DNA of 64,000 bases from Brienomyrus brachyistius (lineage: Eukaryota > Chordata > Actinopteri > Osteoglossiformes > Mormyridae): assembly GCF_023856365.1 (NCBI RefSeq), contig NW_026042445.1, positions 186,001 to 250,000 of the forward strand, in the 5' to 3' direction. The notes beneath the pieces were generated by a model. It made no database searches, was not told where the DNA came from, and saw only the letters and a program-made list of their open reading frames with translations. Below, in pieces: positions 1-13,102 of this stretch (its first letter is position 1; every line of letters begins with the position of its first letter). The translations under genes were made by a program, and so were the position numbers.

Positions 1-150
1 TGCATATTCCATATAACCATTTTTTGAATCTGTCTTCTTATTTTGGATTGTTTTTTAAGGATTATGTTAATTATCTCCTTTTATGTTTGTTTTATCATTT
101 GTTGTGTACAGTGCCCTTGAGTGTCTTGAAAGGCGCTTTTAAATAAAATG
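1..150 (+). mobile_element. 3' end of a non-LTR retroelement (LINE/SINE-like tail), partial
   Basis: This is the only non-satellite sequence in the window. It is AT-rich, has no open frame worth calling, and ends in a stretch (about 110-150) reading GTGCCCTTGAGTGTCTTGAA, then AGGCGCTTTTAAATAAAATG, directly followed by ATT repeats. From memory, a GAAAGGCGCT..AAATAAAATG end with a short microsatellite tail is typical of the 3' terminus of L2/CR1-like LINEs and of SINEs that borrow their tails, especially in fish genomes. The element would lie on the + strand with its 3' end against the array; its 5' part is outside the window or lost. The exact family cannot be named without a repeat library. 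Bases 1-105 could be element body or unrelated flank. Confidence 0.55.
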
Positions 151-170
151 TATTATTATTATTATTATTA
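149..170 (+). repeat. (ATT)n microsatellite joining the retroelement tail to the satellite
   Basis: About seven ATT/TTA triplets follow the AATAAA at 142-147. The last triplet merges without a break into the first satellite unit: ATTATTA runs straight into GCATATTAGC. The microsatellite is the expected tail of the retroelement. Its ATT is also the first three bases of the 8-base unit ATTAGCAT, so the exact border between the two cannot be fixed more closely than about 165-171. Confidence 0.85.
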
Positions 171-3100
171 GCATATTAGCATATTAGCATATTAGCATAG
201 CGTGTTAGCATATTAGCGTATTAGCATATTAGCATATTAGCATAGCATATTAGCATATTAGCATATTAGCATATTAGCATAGCATAGCGTGTTAGCATAT
301 TAGCGTATTAGCATATTAGCATATTAGCATATTAGCATAGCATATTAGCATATTAGCATATTAGCATATTAGCATATTAGCATAGCGTGTTAGCATATTA
401 GCATATTAGTATATTAGCATAGCATATTAGCATATTAGCATAGCGTGTTAGCATATTAGCATATTAGCATATAAGCATATTAGCATAGCGTGTTAGCATA
501 TTAGCATATTAGCATATTAGCATATTAGCATAGCATATTAGCATATTAGCATATTAGCATATTAGCATAGCGTGTTAGCATATTAGCGTATTAGTATATT
601 AGCGTATTAGCATATTAGTATATTAGCATAGCATATTAGCATATTAGCATAGCGTGTTAGCATATTAGCGTATTAGCATATTAGCATATTAGCATAGCAT
701 ATTAGCATATTAGCATAGCGTGTTAGCATATTAGCGTATTAGCATATTAGCATATTAGCATAGCATATTAGCATATTAGCATATTAGCATATTAATATAT
801 TAATATATTAGCATATTAGCATATTAGCATATTAGCATATTAGCATATTAGCATAGCGTGTTAGCATATTAGCAATTAGCATATTAGCATATTAGCATAG
901 CATATTAGCATATTAGCATATTAGCATATTAGCATAGCGTGTTAGCATATTAGCATATTAGTATATTAGGATATTAGCATATTAGGATATTAGCATATTA
1001 GCATATTAGCATATTAGCATATTAACATATTAGGATATTAGCATAGCATATTAGCATATTAGCATATTAGCATATTAGCATAGCATATTAGCATAGCATA
1101 TTAGCATAGCATATTAGCATAGCATATTAGCATATTAGCATATTAGCATATTAGCATATTAGCATAGCGTGTGAGCATATTAGCATATTAGCATATTAGC
1201 ATATTAGCATATTAGCATAGCATACTGGCATATTAGCATATTAGTATATTAGCATATTAGCATATTAGCATAGCATATTAGCATATTAGCATAGCGTGTT
1301 AGCATATTAACGTATTAGCATATTAGCATATTAGCATAGCATATTAGCATATTAGCATAGCGTGTTAGCATATTAGCGTATTAGCATAGTATATTAGCAT
1401 AGCATATTAGCATATTAGCATAGTATATTAGCATATTAGCATATTAGCATTGCGTGTTAGCATATTAGCGTATTAGCAAATTAGCATATTATCATAGCAT
1501 ATTAGCATATTAACATATTAGCATATTTGCATATTAGCATATTAGCATAGCGTGTTAGCATATTAGCGTATTAGCATATTAGCATATTAGCATAGCATAT
1601 TAGCATATTAGCATATTAGCATATTAGCATATTAGTATAGCGTGTTAGCATATTAGCATATTAGCATATTAGCATATTAGCATATTAGCATATTTGCATA
1701 TTAGCATAGCGTGTTAGCATATTAGCATATTAGCATATTAGCATAGCGTGTTAGCATATTAGCGTATTAGAATATTAGCATATTAGCATAGCATATTAGC
1801 ATATTAGCATATTAGCATATTAGCATATTAGCATAGCGTGTTTGCTTATTAGCGTATTAGCATATTAGCATATTAGCATATTAGCATAGCGTGTTAGCAT
1901 ATTAGCGTATTAGCATATTAGCATATTAGCATATTAGCATAGCGTGTTAGCATATTAGCGTATTAGAATATTAGCATATTAGCATAGCATATTAGCATAT
2001 TAGCATATTAGCATATTAGCATATTAGCATAGCGTGTTTGCATATTAGCGTATTAGCATATTAGCATATTAGCATATTAGCATATTAGCATAGCATATTA
2101 TCATATTAGCATATTAGCATAGCGTGTTAGCATAGCAATTAGCATATTAGCATATTAGCATATTAGCATAGCATATTAGCATATTAGCATATTAGCATAT
2201 TTGCATATTAGCATAGCATGTTAGCATATTAGCGTATTAGCATATTAGCATATTAGAATATTAGCATAGCGTGTTAGCATATTAGCATATTAGCATTTTA
2301 GCATATTAGCATATTAGCAAAGCATATTAGCATGTTAGCATATTAGCATAGCGTGTTAGCATATTAGCGTATTAGCATATTAGCATATTAGCGTATTAGC
2401 ATATTAGCATATTAGCATATTAGCATATTAGCATAGCGTGTTAGCATATTAGCGTATTAGCATATTAGCATATTAGCATAGCATATTAGCATATTAGCAT
2501 ATTAGCATATTAGCATATTAGCATAGCGTGTTAGCATATTAGCGTATTAGCAAATTAGCATATTAGCATATTAGCATAGCATATTAGCATATTAGCATAT
2601 TAGCATATTAGCATATTAGCATAGCATATTAGCATATTAGCATAGCGTGTTAGCATATTAGCGTATTAGCATATTAGCATATTAGCATACCAAATTAGCA
2701 TATTAGCATATTAGCATATTAGCATATTAGCATATTAGCATAGCGTGTTAGCATATTAGCATATTAGCATATTAGCATAGCGTGTTAACATAGCGGATTA
2801 GCATATTAGCATAGCATATTAGCATATTAGCATATTAGCATATTAGTATATTAGCATATTAGCATAGCATATTAGCATATTAGCATAGCGTGTTAGCATA
2901 TTAGCACATTAGCATATTAGCATATTAGCATAGCGTGTTAGCATATTAGCATATTAGCATATTAGCATATTAGTATAGCATATTAGCATATTAGCATATT
3001 AGCATATTAGCATATTAGCATAGCGTGTTAGCATATTAGCGTATTAGCATATTAGCGTATTAGCATATTAGTATATTAGCATAGCATATTAGCATATTAG

Positions 3101-5393
3101 CATATTAGCATATTAGCATATTAGCATAGCATATTAGCATAGCATATTAGCATATTAACATATTAGCATATTAGCATAGCATATTAGCATATTAGCATAT
3201 TAGCATATTAGCATATTAGAATAGCATATTAGCATATTAGCATATTAGCATATTAGCATAGCGTGTTAGCGTATTAGCATATTAGCATAGCATATTAGCA
3301 TATTAGCATAGCATATTAGCATATTAGCATATTAGCATATTAGCATAGCGTGTTAGCGTATTAGCATATTAGCATATTAGCATAGCATATTAGCATATTA
3401 GCATATTAGTATATTAGCATATTAGCATATTAGCATATTAACATATTAGCATATTAGCATATTAGCATATTAGCATAGCGTGTTAGCATATTAGCGTATT
3501 AGCATATTAGCATATTAGCATATTAGCATATTAGCATATTATAGCATAGCATATTAGCACATTAGCATATTAGCATATTAGCATATTAGCATATTAGCAT
3601 AGCATATTAGCATATTAGCATATTAGCATATTAGCATATTAGCATAGCGTGTTAGCGTATTAGCATATTAGCATAGCATATTAGCATATTAGCATATTAG
3701 CATATTAGCATAGCATATTAGCATATTAGCATATTAGCATATTAGCATAGCATATTAGCATATTAGCATATTAGCATATTAGCATATTAGCATAGCATAT
3801 TAGCATATTAGCATATTAGCATATTAGCATAGCATATGAGCATATTAGCATATTAGCATATTAGCATATTAGCATATTAGCATAGCATATTAGCATATTA
3901 GCATATTAGCATAGCGTGTTAGCGTATTAGCATATTAGAATATTAGCATAGCATATTAGCATATTAGCATAGCATATTAGCATATTAGCATATTAACATA
4001 TTAGCATATTAGCATATTAGCATATTAGCATATTAGCATAGCGTGTTAGCATATTAGCGTATTAGCATATTAGCATATTAGCATATTAGCATATTAGCAT
4101 AGCATATTAGCATATTAGCATATTAGCATATTAGCATAGCATATAAACATATTAGCATAGCATATTAGCATATTAGCATATTAGCATAGCATATTAGCAT
4201 ATTAGCATATTAGCATATTAACATATTAGCATAGCATATTAGCATATTAGCATATTAGCATATTAACATAGCATATTAGCATATTAGCATAGCATATTAG
4301 CATAGCATATTAACATATTAGCATATTAGCATAGCATATTAGCATATTAGCATAGCGTGTTAGCGTATTAGCGTATTAGCATATTAGCATAGCGTGTTAG
4401 CGTATTAGCATATTAGCATATTAGCATAGCATATTAGCATATTAGTATATTAGCATATTAGCATATTAGCATATTAGCATAGCATATTAGCATATTAGCA
4501 TATTAGCATATTAGCATAGCATATTAGCATATTAGCATATTAGCATAGCATATTAGCATATTAGCATATTAGCATATTAGCATAGCGTGTTAGTGTATTA
4601 GCATATTAGCATATTAGCATAGCATATTAGCATATTAGCATATTAGCATATTAGCATAGCATATTAGCATATTAGCATATTAGCATATTAGCATATTAGC
4701 ATAGCATATTAGCATATTAGCATAGCGTGTTAGCATATTAGCATATTAGCATATTAGCATATTAGCATATTAACATATTAGCATAGCATATTAGCATATT
4801 AGAATATTAGCATATTAGCATAGCATATTAGCGTATTAGCATATTAGCATATTAGCATATTAGCATATTAGAATATTAGCATATTAGCATAGCATATTAG
4901 CATATTAGCATATTAGCATATTAGCATATTAGCATAGCATATTAGCATAGTAGCATATTAGCATATTAGCATATTAGCATATTAGCATATTAGCATAGCA
5001 TATTAGCATATTAGCATATTAGCATATTAGCATAGCGTGTTAGCGTATTAGCATATTAGCATAGCATATTAGCATATTAGCATAGCGTGTTAGCGTATTA
5101 TCATATTAGCATATTAGCATATTAGCATATTAGCATAGCATATTAGCATATTAGCATATTAACATATTAGCATATTAGCATAGCGTGTTAGTGTATTAGC
5201 ATATTAGCATATTAGCATAGCATATTAGCATATTAGCATATTAGCATATTAGCATATTAGCATAGCATATTAGCATATTAGCATATTAGCATATTAGCAT
5301 AGCGTGTTAGCGTATTAGCATATTAGCATATTAGCATAGCATATTAGCATATTAGCATATTAGCATATTAGCATATTAGCATATTAGCATAGC
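168..5393 (+). repeat. Block A1 of the higher-order repeat
   Basis: This is the first A-type block. Its landmarks, in order, are ATTAATATATTAATATATTA (791-810), GCAATTAGC (about 872), TTAGGAT variants (about 968-1035), GCGTGTGAGC (1167), a CATACTGGC unit (about 1221), GCATTGCG (about 1447), GTTTGCTTATT (about 1840), GCAAAGC (2317), TACCAAATT (about 2688), ATGAG (3836) and AGTAGC (4949). The same landmarks recur in the same order in A2 and A4, and from GCAATTAGC onward in A3. A1 has private changes, such as GTTAACATAGCGG near 2787 and CATATAAACAT near 4142. It lacks the terminal segment carrying CAGATTT and GCTTGTT found in A2-A4. The block ends at a chimeric junction near 5394. Confidence 0.7.
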
Positions 5394-7690
5394 GTGTTAG
5401 GTGTTAGTGTATTAGCATATTAACATATTAGCATATTAGCATATTAGCATAGCGTGTTAGTGTATTAGCATATTAGCATATTAGCATAGCATATTAGCAT
5501 ATTAGCATATTAGCATATTAACATAGCATATTAGCATATTAGCATATTAGCATATTAGCATATTAGCATAGCATATTAGCATATTAGCATATTAGCATAT
5601 TAGCATAGCATATTAGCATATTAGCATATTAGCATATTAGCATAGCATATTAGCATATTAGCATATTAGCATATTAGCATATTGGCATAGCATATTAGCA
5701 TATTAGCGTATTAGCATATTAGCATATTAGCATATTAGCATAGCATATAGCATATTAGCATATTAGCATATTAGCATATTAGCATAGCATATTAGCATAT
5801 TAGCATATTAGCATATTAGTATATTAGCATAGCATATTAGCATATAGCATATTAGCATATTAGCATAGCATATTATATTAGCATATTAGCATAGCATATT
5901 AGCATATTAGCATATTAGCATATTAGCATATTAGCATAGCGTGTTAGCGTATTAGCATATTAGCATATTAGCATAGCATATTAGCATATTAGCATATTAG
6001 CATATTAGCATATTAGCCTAGCGTGTTAGTGTATTAGCATATTAGCATATTAGCATAGCATATTAGCATATTAGCATATTAGCATATTAGCATATTAGCA
6101 TATTAGCATAGCATATTAGCATATTAACATATTAGCATATTAGCATATTAGCATAGCATATTAGCATATTAGCATATTAGCATAGCATATTAGCATATTA
6201 GCATATTAGCTTATTAGCATATTAGCATATTAGCATTAGTATATTAGCATATTAGCATAGCATATTAGCATATTAACATAGCATATTAGCATAGCATATT
6301 AGCATATTAGCATATTAGCATATTAGCATATTAACATATTAGCATAGCATATTAGCATATTAGCATATTAGCATATTAGCATATTAGCATAGCATATTAG
6401 CATATTAGCATATTAGCATATTAGCATATTAGCATAGCGTGTTAGCGTATTAGCATATTAGCATATTAGCATAGCATATTAGCATATTAGCATATTAGCA
6501 TATTAGCATATTAGCATATTAGCATAGCGTGTTAGTGTATTAGCATATTAGCATATTAGCATAGCATATTAGCATATTAGCATATTAGCATATTAGCATA
6601 TTAACATAGCATATTAGCATATTAGCATATTAGCATATTAGCATATTAGCATAGCATATTAGCATATTAGCATATTAGCATATTAGCATAGCATATTAGC
6701 ATATTAGCATATTAGCATATTAGCATAGCATATTAGCATAGCATATTAGCATATTAGCATATTAGCATATTAGCATATTGGCATAGCATATTAGCATATT
6801 AGCGTATTAGCATATTAGCATATTAGCATATTAGCATAGCATATTAGCATATTAGCATATTAGCATATTAGCATATTAGCATAGCATATTAACATATTAG
6901 CATATTAGCATATTAGTATATTAGCATAGCATATTAGCATATTAGCATATTAGCATATTAGCATAGCATATTAGCATATTAGCATATTAGCATAGCATAT
7001 TAGCATATTAGCATATTAGCATATTAGCATAGCGTGTTAGCGTATTAGCATATTAGCATATTAGCATAGCATATTAGCATATTAGCATATTAGCATATTA
7101 GCATATTAGCCTAGCGTGTTAGTGTATTAGCATATTAGCATATTAGCATAGCATATTAGCATATTAGCATATTAGCATATTAGCATATTAGCATATTAGC
7201 ATATTAGCATAGCATATTAGCATATTAACATATTAGCATATTAGCATATTAGCATAGCATATTAGCATATTAGCATATTAGCATATTAGCATATTAACAT
7301 ATTAGCATATTAACATATTAGCATAGCATATTAGCATATTAGCATATTAGCATATTAGCATAGCATATTAGCATATTAGCATATTAGCATATTAGCATAG
7401 CATATTAGCATATTAGCATATTAACATATTAGCATATTAGCATAGCATATTAGCATATTAGCATATTAGCATATTAGCATATTAGCATATTAGCATAGCA
7501 TATTTGCATATTAGCATATTAGCATAGCGTGTTAGCGTGTTAGCGTATTACCATATTAGCATAGCATATTAGCATATTAGCATATTAGCATATTAGCATA
7601 GCATATTAGCATATTAGCATATTAGCATATTAGCATATTAGCATAGCATATTAGCATATTAGCATATTAGCATAGCGTGTTAGCGTGTTA
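5394..7690 (+). repeat. Block B1: two ~1.1-kb subunits plus paired terminal signature
   Basis: The block is recognised by two copies of GCCTAGCGTGTTAGTG (6016 and 7109, spaced 1,093) and two TTGGCATAG variants (about 5682 and 6779). These show two tandem subunits of about 1.1 kb. A GCTTATTAGC variant lies near 6208 and a shortened GCATTAGTAT near 6233. The block closes with two copies of GCGTGTTAGCGTGTTAGCG (7527 and 7675, 148 apart). The same set, in the same order, recurs in four later B blocks. Its left edge is the chimeric junction with A1. Confidence 0.68.
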
Positions 7691-10399
7691 GCGTATTAGC
7701 ATATTAGCATATTAGCATAGCATATTAGCATATTAGCATATTAGCATATTAGCATAGCATAGCGTGTTAGCATATTAGCGTATTAGCATATTAGCATATT
7801 AGCATATTAGCATAGCATATTAGCATATTAGCATATTAGCATATTAGCATATTAGCATAGCGTGTTAGCATATTAGCATATTAGTATATTAGCATAGCAT
7901 ATTAGCATATTAGCATAGCGTGTTAGCATATTAGCATATTAGCATATAAGCATATTAGCATAGCGTGTTAGCATATTAGCATATTAGCATATTAGCATAT
8001 TAGCATATTAGCATAGCATATTAGCATATTAGCATATTAGCATAGCGTGTTAGCATATTAGCGTATTAGCATATTAGCATATTAGCATAGCATATTAGCA
8101 TATTAGCATAGCGTGTTAGCATATTAGCGTATTAGCATATTAGCATATTAGCATAGCATATTAGCATATTAGCATATTAGCATATTAATATATTAATATA
8201 TTAGCATATAGCATATTAGCATATTAGCATATTAGCATATTAGCATAGCGTGTTAGCATATTAGCAATTAGCATATTAGCATATTAGCATAGCATATTAG
8301 CATATTAGCATATAGCATATTAGCATAGCGTGTTAGCATATTAGCATATTAGTATATTAGGATATTAGCATATTAGGATATTAGCATATTAGCATATTAG
8401 CATATTAGCATATTAGCATATTAACATATTAGGATATTAGCATAGCGTGTTAGCATATTAGCGTATTAGCATATTAGCATAGCATATTAGCATAGCATAT
8501 TAGCATAGCATATTAGCATAGCATATTAGCATATTAGCATATTAGCATATTAGCATATTAGCATAGCGTGTGAGCATATTAGCATATTAGCATATTAGCA
8601 TATTAGCATATTAGCATAGCATACTAGCATATTAGCATATTAGTATATTAGCATATTAGCATATTAGCATAGCATATTAGCATATTAGCATAGCGTGTTA
8701 GCATATTAACGTATTAGCATATTAGCATATTAGCATAGCATATTAGCATATTAGCATAGCGTGTTAGCATATTAGCGTATTAGCATAGTATATTAGCATA
8801 GCATATTAGCATATTAGCATAGTATATTAGCATATTAGCATATTAGCATTGCGTGTTAGCATATTAGCGTATTAACAAATTAGCATATTATCATAGCATA
8901 TTAGCATATTAACATATTAGGATATTTGCATATTAGCATATTAGCATAGCGTGTTAGCATATTAGCGTATTAGCATATTAGCATATTAGCATAGCATATT
9001 AGCATATTAGCATATTAGCATATTAGTATAGCGTGTTAGCATATTAGCATATTAGCATATTAGCATATTAGCATATTAGCATATTTGCATATTAGCATAG
9101 CGTGTTAGCATATTAGCATATTAGCATATTAGCATAGCGTGTTAGCATATTAGCGTATTAGAATATTAGCATATTAGCATAGCATATTAGCATATTAGCA
9201 TATTAGCATATTAGCATATTAGCATAGCGTGTTTGCTTATTAGCGTATTAGCATATTAGCATATTAGCATATTAGCATATTAGCATAGCGTGTTAGCATA
9301 TTAGCGTATTAGCATATTAGCATATTAGCATATTAGCATATTAGCATAGCGTGTTAGCATATTAGCGTATTAGAATATTAGCATATTAGCATAGCATATT
9401 AGTATATTAGCATATTAGCATATTAGCATATTAGCATATTAGCATAGCGTGTTTGCATATTAGCGTATTAGCATATTAGCATATTAGCATATTAGCATAT
9501 TAGCATAGCATATTATCATATTAGCATATTAGCATAGCGTGTTAGCATAGCAATTAGCATATTAGCATATTAGCATATTAGCATATTAGCATATTAGCAT
9601 AGCATATTAGCATATTAGCATATTAGCATATTTGCATATTAGCATAGCATGTTAGCATATTAGCGTATTAGCATATTAGCATATTAGAATATTAGCATAG
9701 CGTGTTAGCATATTAGCATATTAGCATTTTAGCATATTAGCATATTAGCAAAGCATATTAGCATGTTAGCATATTAGCATAGCGTGTTAGCATATTAGCG
9801 TATTAGCATATTAGCATATTAGCGTATTAGCATATTAGCATATTAACATATTAGCATATTAGCATAGCGTGTTAGCATATTAGCGTATTAGCATATTAGC
9901 ATATTAGCATAGCATATTAGCATATTAGCATATTAGCATATTAGCATATTAGCATAGCGTGTTAGCATATTAGCGTATTAGCAAATTAGCATATTAGCAT
10001 ATTAGCATAGCATATTAGCATATTAGCATATTAGCATATTAGCATATTAGCATAGCATATTAGCATATTAGCATAGCGTGTTAGCATATTAGCGTATTAA
10101 CATATTAGCATATTAGCATACCATATTAGCATATTAGCATATTAGCATATTAGCATATTAGCATAGCGTGTTAGCATATTAGCATATTAGCATAGCATGT
10201 TAGCGTATTAGCATATTAGCATAGCATATTAGCATATTAGCATAGCATATTAGCATATTAGCATATTAGCATATTAGCATAGCGTGTTAGCGTATTAGCA
10301 TATTAGCATATTAGCATAGCATATTAGCATATTAGCATATTAGTATATTAGCATATTAGCATATTAGCATAACATATTAGCATATTAGCATATTAGCAT

Positions 10400-11750
10400 A
10401 TTAGCATAGCGTGTTAGCATATTAGCGTATTAGCATATTAGCATATTAGCATATTAGCATATTAGCATATTATAGCATAGCATATTAGCATATTAGCATA
10501 TTAGCATAGCATATTAGCATATTAGCATATTAGCATATTAGCATAGCGTGTTAGCGTATTAGCATATTAGCATAGCATATTAGCATATTAGCATATTAGC
10601 ATATTAGCATAGCATATTAGCATATTAGCATATTAGCATATTAGCATAGCATATTAGCATATTAGCATATTAGCATATTAGCATAGCATATTAGCATATT
10701 AGCATATTAGCATATTAGCATATTAGCATAGCATATGAGCATATTAGCATATTAGCATATTAGCATATTAGCATATTAGCATAGCATATTAGCATATTAG
10801 CATATTAGCATAGCGTGTTAGCGTATTAGCATATTAGAATATTAGCATAGCATATTAGCATATTAGCATAGCATATTAGCATATTAGCATAGCATATTAG
10901 CATATTAGCATATTAACATATTAGCATATTAGCATATTAGCATATTAGCATATTAGCATAGCGTGTTAGCATATTAGCGTATTAGCATATTAGCATATTA
11001 GCATATTAGCATATTAGCATATTAGCATAGCATATTAGCATATTAGCATAGCATATTAGCATAGCATATTAACATATTAGCATAGCATATTAGCATATTA
11101 GCATATTAGCATAGCATATTAGCATATTAGCATATTAGCATATTAACATATTAGCATAGCATATTAGCATATTAGCATATTAGCATATTAACATATTAGC
11201 ATATTAGCATATTAGCATAGCATATTAGCATAGCATATTAACATATTAGCATATTAGCATAGCATATTAGCATATTAGCATATTAGCATATTAGCATATT
11301 AGCATAGCGTGTTAGCGTATTAGCGTATTAGCATATTAGCATAGCGTGTTAGCGTATTAGCATATTAGCATATTAGCATAGCATATTAGCATATTAGTAT
11401 ATTAGCATATTAGCATATTAGCATATTAGCATAGCATATTAGCATATTAGCATATTAGCATATTAGCATAGCATATTAGCATATTAGCATATTAGCATAG
11501 CATATTAGCATATTAGCATATTAGCATAGCGTGTTAGTGTATTAGCATATTAGCATATTAGCATAGCATATTAGCATATTAGCATATTAGCATATTAGCA
11601 TAGCATATTAGCATATTAGCATAGCGTGTTAGCATATTAGCATATTAGCATATTAGCATATTAGCATATTAGCATATTAGCATATTAACATATTAGCATA
11701 GCATATTAGCATATTAGAATATTAGCATATTAGCATAGCATATTAGCGTA
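10400..11750 (+). repeat. 1.35-kb tandem duplication inside A2, first copy
   Basis: The landmarks ATGAG and AGTAGC occur twice in A2, at 10735/12086 and 11864/13216, giving steps of 1,351 and 1,352 bases. A1 and A4 carry each landmark once, so the pair is a local tandem duplication. Because the edges lie in near-identical units, the drawn copy borders are arbitrary; only the period is measured. Confidence 0.6.
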
Positions 11751-13102
11751 TTAGCATATTAGCATATTAGCATATTAGCATATTAGCATATTAGAATATT
11801 AGCATATTAGCATAGCATATTAGCATATTAGCATATTAGCATATTAGCATAGCATATTAGCATAGTAGCATATTAGCATATTAGCATATTAGCATATTAG
11901 CATAGCATATTAGCATATTAGCATATTAGCATATTAGCATATTAGCATAGCGTGTTAGCGTATTAGCATATTAGCATAGCATATTAGCATATTAGCATAG
12001 CGTGTTAGCGTATTATCATATTAGCATATTAGCATATTAGCATAGCATATTAGCATATTAGCATATTAGCATATTAGCATAGCATATGAGCATATTAGCA
12101 TATTAGCATATTAGCATATTAGCATATTAGCATAGCATATTAGCATATTAGCATATTAGCATAGCGTGTTAGCGTATTAGCATATTAGAATATTAGCATA
12201 GCATATTAGCATATTAGCATAGCATATTAGCATAGCATATTAGCATATTAGCATATTAACATATTAGCATATTAGCATATTAGCATATTAGCATATTAGC
12301 ATAGCGTGTTAGCATATTAGCGTATTAGCATATTAGCATATTAGCATATTAGCATATTAGCATAGCATATTAGCATATTAGCATATTAGCATATTAGCAT
12401 AGCATATTAACATATTAGCATAGCATATTAGCATATTAGCATATTAGCATAGCATATTAGCATATTAGCATATTAGCATATTAACATATTAGCATAGCAT
12501 ATTAGCATATTAGCATATTAGCATATTAACATATTAGCATATTAGCATATTAGCATAGCATATTAGCATAGCATATTAACATATTAGCATATTAGCATAG
12601 CATATTAGCATATTAGCATAGCGTGTTAGCGTATTAGCGTATTAGCATATTAGCATAGCGTGTTAGCGTATTAGCATATTAGCATATTAGCATAGCATAT
12701 TAGCATATTAGTATATTAGCATATTAGCATATTAGCATATTAGCATAGCATATTAGCATATTAGCATATTAGCATATTAGCATAGCATATTAGCATATTA
12801 GCATATTAGCATAGCATATTAGCATATTAGCATATTAGCATATTAGCATAGCGTGTTAGTGTATTAGCAATAATAGCATATTAGCATAGCATATTAGCAT
12901 ATTAGCATATTAGCATATTAGCATAGCATATTAGCATATTAGCATATTAGCATATTAGCATATTAGCATAGCATATTAGCATATTAGCATAGCGTGTTAG
13001 CATATTAGCATATTAGCATATTAGCATATTAGCATATTAACATATTAGCATAGCATATTAGCATATTAGAATATTAGCATATTAGCATAGCATATTAGCG
13101 TA
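11751..13102 (+). repeat. 1.35-kb tandem duplication inside A2, second copy
   Basis: This is the second member of the A2 pair, with ATGAG at 12086 and the following GCGTGTTAGCG, TTAGAAT and AGTAGC landmarks in the same order as the first copy. Small differences exist, for example an extra AGCAT unit near 12235, so the two copies are not identical. Borders are arbitrary within the repeat. Confidence 0.6.

Noticed and set aside
142..147. AATAAA as a gene's polyadenylation signal
   Set aside because: It lies in the conserved tail of what looks like a retroelement 3' end next to an ATT microsatellite, and no upstream reading frame supports a gene.
7527..7695. CpG island or promoter
   Set aside because: A handful of CpG in a strongly AT-rich repeat does not make an island, and no TATA/initiator arrangement stands out from the repeat itself.
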